From: Vombatus ursinus
Taxonomy: Eukaryota; Chordata; Mammalia; Diprotodontia; Vombatidae
Direction of reading: 5' to 3'
Length of the DNA stretch: 64,000 nt
NCBI RefSeq assembly: GCF_900497805.2
Contig: NW_020953952.1
Span: 597,798-661,797 of the forward strand
In this document: positions 59,028 to 64,000 of the stretch, piece after piece
Layout of the letters: the number at the start of each line of letters is the position of its first letter
How positions within the stretch are numbered: the first letter of the stretch is position 1
The notes under the pieces: model-generated
What the model saw: only the letters and a program-made list of their open reading frames with translations
Told to the model about the DNA's origin: nothing
Databases searched by the model: none
Position numbers and translations under genes: made by a program

Positions 59028-59241
59028 CCAAAATAATCTCAAGAACTACATGAAAACAATTATGAAACACTTTTCACACAAATAAAATCAGATCTAAATA
59101 GTTGGAAAAACATAAGTTGCTCATGGGTAGGCCGAGCTAATATAATAAAAAATGACAATCCTATCTAAGCTAATTTACTTATTCATTGCCATGCCAATCA
59201 AACCACCAAAAATTATAGAGCTAGGAAAAATAACAAGATTC
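59028..59241 (+). repeat. Source of a 214-bp copied L1 segment
   Basis: Part of L1 ORF2 after the reverse transcriptase domain (CCAAAATAATCTCAAGAACT to AATAACAAGATTC), in its normal place in the element. An almost identical copy lies at 60,830-61,043. Confidence 0.9.
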
Positions 59242-60829
59242 ATTTGAAATAAAAAATGGTCCAGATTATCAAGGGAACCAATGACAAGAAATGCAGGGGG
59301 AGGTGGTCTAGCTGTTCCAGATGTTAAACTTGTATTATAAAGCAGCAATCATTAAAACTGCTTGGTACAGGCTAAGAAACAGAGTGATGGATCAGTGGAA
59401 CAGGTTTGGTATGAAAGTCACAGTAGTCAACTACTATAGTAATATACAATTTGACAAACTCAAAGACCCCAGCTTCTGGGATAAGACCTCATTATTTGAC
59501 AAAAAGCTTCTGGGAAAACTGTAAAAGAGCATGGCAGACACTAGGCATAGATCAAAATCTCACACCACATACCAAATTAAAGTAAAAATGGGTTCATGAT
59601 TTAGATATAAAGGCTGATATTATAAGCAAACTAAGAGAGCAAGAAATAGTTTTCCTGTTAGATTTATGGAGAATGGAAGAATTTATGACCAAACAGTAGA
59701 TAAAGAACATTGTGAAATGCAAAATAGGTAACTTTGATTACATTAAATTGAAAAGTTTTTGTAAAGACAAAGCCAATGCAACCAAGATTAGGAGGGAAGC
59801 AGAAAACTGGGAAAGAATTTTCACAATCAGTGTCTCTGATAAAGGCCTCATTTCTAAAATATATAGAGAAATAAGTCAAATTTATTGGAATACAAAACAT
59901 TTCCCAACTGATAAATGGTCAAAAAGATGAACAGGCAATTCTCAGATGAAGAAATTAAAGCCATCTATAGTCATATGAAAAAATGATTTAAATCACTATT
60001 GCTTAGAGAAATGCAACCCAAAACAACTCTGAGGTACCACAACAAACCTATTAGATGAGCCAACATAACAAAACAGGTAAATGATAAATGTTGGAGAAAA
60101 TATGGGAAAATTGGAACACTAATGCAGTTGCTGGAGTTGTGAATTGATCCAACCATTTTGGAAAGCAATTTGGAACTATGTCCAAAGGGATATAAAGTGT
60201 GCATATCCTTTGACCCAGCAATAGCACTTCCTAAGGCTGTATCCCAAAGAGATCATAAAAATGAGAAAAGGATCCACATGTACAAAAATGTTAATAGCAG
60301 CTCTGTTTGTGGTGGCAAAGAATTGGAAATTGAGGGGATACCCATCAATTGGGGAATGGCTGAACAAGCTGTGGTACATGATTGTAATGGAATAGTATTG
60401 TTCTACAAGAAATGATGAGCAGGGAGACTTCAGAAAAACCTAGAAAGGCTTGTATGGTCTGATGCTGAGTGAAGTGAGTAGAACCAGGAGGACATTGTAC
60501 ATGGTAACAGCCACGTTGTGCGATGACTTACTTTGATAGACTTAGCCCTTCTCATCAATGCAAGGATCTAAGACATTTCCAAAAGTGTCATGATGGAAAA
60601 TGCTATCCACATCCAAAGAAAGAACTTTAGAGTTTGAATGGAATTGGAAGCATATTATTTGCTTTTTTTTTCCTTCTGTTTTGTTTTGTTTCTTCTTTCT
60701 TGTGGTTTCTGCTATTGGTTCTAATTTTCATTGATTTAGAGCTTGAAGACACTTTAAAACACGTCTTCATTTTACACTTGGGGAAATTGAGGGTGGAGAA
60801 GGAAAGTACCTGAACAATTTTGTGCACTG

Positions 60830-61043
60830 CCAAAATAATCTCAAGAACTACATGAAAACAATTATGAAACACTTTTCACACAAATAAAATCAGATCTAAA
60901 TAGTTGGAAAAACATAAGTTGCTCATGGGTAGGCTGAGCTAATATAATAAAAAATGACAATCCTATCTAAGCTAATTTACTTATTCATTGCCATGCCAAT
61001 CAAACTACCAAAAATTATAGAGCTAGGAAAAATAACAAGATTC
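60830..61043 (+). repeat. 214-bp copy of L1 ORF2 sequence inserted in arm B
   Basis: Matches 59,028-59,241 in the same orientation with 2 mismatches and no gaps by hand count. On both sides the sequence matches arm A, which is continuous at this point (35,710-35,725). The copy is therefore an insertion after the duplication. No poly-A and no clear target-site duplication is visible. Confidence 0.92.
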
Positions 61044-61769
61044 TAATAATTAAGAGACAGAGTCTAGCTTTAAAGAAACTTTAGCTGACTCCAGCCAGTT
61101 TTTTACCCTACTATATCACAACTGCCTAGGGTCCCGCTCATCTTTGATTTTTTTTTTATCAGTTCAAAAGTCCTTTTCAGCTCTTACATTTTATGATTTA
61201 ATTTTCCATCCAGTTCCTACCCAGTTCTGACAGTCACTCTTTTATAATTTCTAAGGTAAACAAAAACATATTTTCCTTAAATAAAATAAAACCAGCCCAG
61301 TGTACACTACTAGGACAGAGATATACTAATAACTATTTGAATGAGGGAGGGGGAAACCTAAAATCCTTTAAATATGTCATTAAAAAAACCAAACTGAACA
61401 CCTATGACTGGAGTGATAATTATTTCCCCCAGGATGACTCCAGAAGAGATAGCTTAATTGTATTTCCGAGAGGTCCCATAGAAATGCTTCAGGGAAAAGT
61501 CTTCAGCAGGCCCCTCCTCATTCCTTATTTATATTCTTCCAAATCCCTTATTTATCACTTATACATTACTTGTGTGAAGTTATTGAAAATATCATTCTTC
61601 TCACACAGGTAGGTTTAAAAGTTCTTGCTTAGAAATCCAGTATCAGACTTATATCTCTTCCTTCCTTTCTCTACACTGAAATTGATTCATTCAAAAATGA
61701 TTTATTTAGTGCTTTGTCACCTCCATAGATTTAGAATGCTTAATCTGGAAGGGATTTTAGAGCTCCCTT

Positions 61770-63195
61770 AGTTCTATCTTTCATTGTGCAGATGAAAAAG
61801 TGAAGACAGAGAGTAACGCTGAGGTGCAGAATAAAGAACCCTAGATTTGAATAACAAGACCTGTGTATTCATCCTGGTTATCTATAGCACAGTGAAAAGA
61901 ACATTGAATCTAGAGTTAGAGACCTTGGTTTCTCATCCAATCTACACAATTTACTAGCTACGTGACTTGGGGAAAGATTCAAATACTTTAGGCTTCAGTT
62001 TCCATTTTAAAATGAGACATTTTAGTTAGATTAGATGAACTAAGAGGTTCTTTGCAGCTGGAAATCTTCTGTCTAATGATCTCATGACTCACTTTCAAAT
62101 CTCAAATCTCAAGTCTGTCACTTGCTACCTAAGTGAGCAGCAAGGGTGGTGGCAACTAGGTGGCTCAGTGGATAGAGTGCCAGGGCGTGCAATTTTCCTG
62201 GCCTCAGATACTTACTAGCTGTGGGCTCCTGACAAGACAATTAACCCTGTTTGCCTAAGATTCCTCTTCTGTGAAATGAGCTAGAGAAGGAAATGGCAAA
62301 CCACACCAGTATCTTTGGCAAGAAAATCCCACAAAAGGTCACAAAGAGTTGGACATAACTCAAAAATCAGCAACAACAGACTTATGTGTGGCCGGGCAAA
62401 TCATGCAACTTCTCTGGGCAAATTCTCGAGGCTAAAGACCTTCTGTAGAAACCAAGGTGTGGGGAGGCAGTATGTCATTTCATTGCTCTGAGCCTCAGTG
62501 TCCTTATTTATAAAATGATTTGAATTAGATGATCTCTAAAGATCTTTCCAGGTCAAAATTTCACTTGAAAACTATAAAACCCAGGGTTTCCGACTTTAAA
62601 TCTAGTGCACTTTCCACCCTATCATATTCTTCTGTGGATGTTTATTGGTATCTGTGAGGTTAATAGAAGACATTTTTTTCTCTGAAGTTTAAGGGAGACA
62701 TACTGTTTCTCTGGTCACTGTCAAATTTTGTTTTAAAGAGTTTAACAGAATGTCTCTTATTTTGTTTTGCTAAAACTAAGTACTACTCCTGTTCCTACCT
62801 ACTGTCATTAAATAACCATAATTCATAATATCTCTTGAAAAGATAGAGGAATAAATTAGGTATAGGTATGTATATGTATAGGACCCTGCTCAAATTGTTG
62901 TTTTTTGTTTGTTTGAATATTGATGAGTTATTCATAGAAAATGCCAAGAAACCCTTGTGGCACCAAAAACTGTTTTCCACAAAACTTACTTATATTTTCT
63001 CCCATCACTTGCTCCTCTCTCAGGGTCATCCCTCCCACTCTGTTTCTGCCCTTTGTGGTTGTCTTGCATTGGGCTGGCTTGCCAGCCCCCTGCCTTTTGC
63101 CTTCATTACAATCTGAATACTTATGAGTTTGTTTGTCTCCCTATCCTTTTACTCTGGCCTGTTGGACAATTATTCCCCATTTCCATCTTCCTTAA
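61770..63195. other. Part of arm B without counterpart in arm A
   Basis: Contains a MIR/THER-like unit at 61,890-62,070, the SINE at 62,145-62,380, a MIR scrap at 62,460-62,620 and unique-looking sequence. Overlapping plus frames at 62,868-63,305 in three phases show no domain. Whether it was lost from arm A or gained in arm B is not settled. Confidence 0.55.
62145..62380 (+). repeat. tRNA-SINE with RTE/BovB-like tail
   Basis: GGCAACTAGGTGGCTCAGTG, CTAGAGAAGGAAATGGCAAA, CCACACCAGTATCTTTGGCA and CACAAAGAGTTGGACATAAC, ending AGCAACAACAGAC. Nearly complete. Confidence 0.8.
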
Positions 63196-63527
63196 TACTA
63201 TATTCTGTCCTCAGAGTGATTTCCATGATAGCCACATCCTCTCGGTTCCTTGGTTCTGAAGACAGAAGACATTTCTTTCTTAGAATACAGGAGAATATAG
63301 GTTGAGATTGAAGAGGCATATTTAGTCTGTTAAGGGAAATCTTGCTAACATTTTGTCTTCTCCCAAAGGGGAATGGGTTGCTGCTTGAGGTGGTGCCTTT
63401 AGAAGCTAGAAGCTACAAAATCACTTGTTGGGTGTGTTGTACTGGAGATTGCTTGTAGGTATGGATTTGACTAGATAGGCTGTGAAGTTCTCTCAAATAA
63501 GATACTAACATTCTGCAAGTGTATGTA

Positions 63528-63560
<33 letters not shown>

Positions 63561-64000
63561 AAGCTGGAGTAATAAAACTTTAGTTATTTTTGGATCCAGA
63601 TAACTTAATATTTCAAATATGTATGTGAATATATATTTATGTATTATATGTATATGCACATCTCTGCATATTTGTACATACAGAGGCAGAGATAGATAGA
63701 CATAGGGAGACTGAGTTAGGCAAAATGAGCTATATATGTGTTTATATATCTCTATATGAATAACTTTATAAATCATTCTAGATCTGCTCATTGAATTTTG
63801 CATAGGAGAGAAAGAGTGAGACAGAGAGAGAAAGAGAGCGAGAGCGACAGAGACAGAGACACAGAGAAAGAGACAGACATAGAGACAGAGAATGCACATA
63901 CAAACACACACACACATGCGTATAGAGACCTTGCCCAAACTGGAGGTCATGATGGAGGGGAAAAGAGAGACACAGAGTCAAAGACAGAAGATGGGGGCAG

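Larger units (their letters stand above)
54105..60728 (+). mobile_element. Long L1 LINE, 5'- and 3'-truncated, interrupted
   Basis: ORF1 runs from about 54,130 (repeated AAGAAAACAAATCCCT-type coiled-coil units) to 54,990, and its end resumes at 56,018-56,090. A spacer with a (AAC)n and a purine-rich region follows. ORF2 starts near 56,720. The endonuclease motif QETHL is at 56,821-56,835 and GDLNLP near 57,127. The reverse transcriptase region runs from about 57,900 to 59,000; the active-site motif reads F-I-N-D at 58,804-58,815 instead of FADD. The C-terminal end reaches about 60,410. The 3' UTR stops near 60,728 with no poly-A. There are many stops and frame changes. An opposite-strand L1 piece sits at 54,991-56,017. 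The right end coincides with the start of inverted-duplication arm B. Confidence 0.9.
60729..64000 (-). repeat. Inverted duplication, arm B
   Basis: Reverse complement of arm A (34,225-35,810), running off the right edge of the window. Two stretches have no counterpart in arm A: the 214-bp L1 copy at 60,830-61,043, and about 1.4 kb at 61,770-63,195. The best-matching part, 61,500-61,650, is nearly identical to 35,135-35,290. A (TG)n at 63,530-63,559 and a GA-rich tract at 63,808-63,890 mirror the (CA)n and CT-rich tracts of arm A. No gene. Confidence 0.88.

Noticed and set aside
62868-63305. Overlapping plus frames in three phases as a possible gene
   Set aside because: No frame is favoured, no domain is seen, and the interval includes inverted-duplication sequence that is non-coding in the other arm.

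Overview
The window reads as part of a marsupial (metatherian) nuclear genome, species not determined. It is AT-rich and carries no operon-like or bacterial signal. Its repeats are typical of marsupials: L1, ORF2-less half-L1 (HAL1), tRNA-derived SINEs whose 3' tail resembles RTE/BovB, many MIR/THER-type SINEs, L2 and CR1/L3-like remnants, a Tigger DNA transposon and one solo LTR. A 10-base N gap lies in a GATA array at 8,754-8,763. All repeat names come from sequence recognition, not from a library search.

The only genes recognised are class II olfactory receptors. In order they are an OR8U-like pseudogene on + (2,280-3,254), an intact OR5M9-like gene on - (13,213-14,151), and two intact OR5M3-like genes on - (29,966-30,898 and 44,166-45,098). 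From memory, this order and these orientations match the human 11q12 cluster (OR8U1 on +, then OR5M9 and OR5M3 on -). OR5R1, which lies between in human, was not found, and OR5M3 is present twice here at about 85% protein identity. Each intact gene is one coding exon. Candidate 3' splice sites upstream fit the usual OR plan of a non-coding first exon plus a coding exon. The receptors do not form a pathway; normally one OR is expressed per olfactory neuron.

Layout: 0-3.3 kb, L1 fragment running up to the OR8U-like pseudogene; 3.3-13 kb, SINEs, a 5'-truncated HAL1 and a longer unclassified repeat; 13-14.2 kb, OR5M9; 14-29 kb, an L1, a full-length HAL1 with target-site duplications, MIRs and an L2; 30-31 kb, first OR5M3; 31-44 kb, one arm of an inverted duplication, dinucleotide arrays, Tigger with nested solo LTR, and a young 5'-truncated L1; 44-45 kb, second OR5M3; 45-54 kb, old L2/CR1/MIR remains; 54-60.7 kb, a long L1 interrupted by an opposite-strand L1 5' piece; 60.7-64 kb, the second arm of the inverted duplication, running off the window.

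No new gene system is visible. The most unusual signals are structural. Two short stretches are copied in direct orientation to sites 1.3 and 1.8 kb away at 97-99% identity (151 bp next to the second OR5M3; 214 bp from L1 ORF2). There is also an inverted duplication whose arms lie about 26 kb apart, and a retrocopy-like L1 5' fragment ending in a short A-run inside ORF1.
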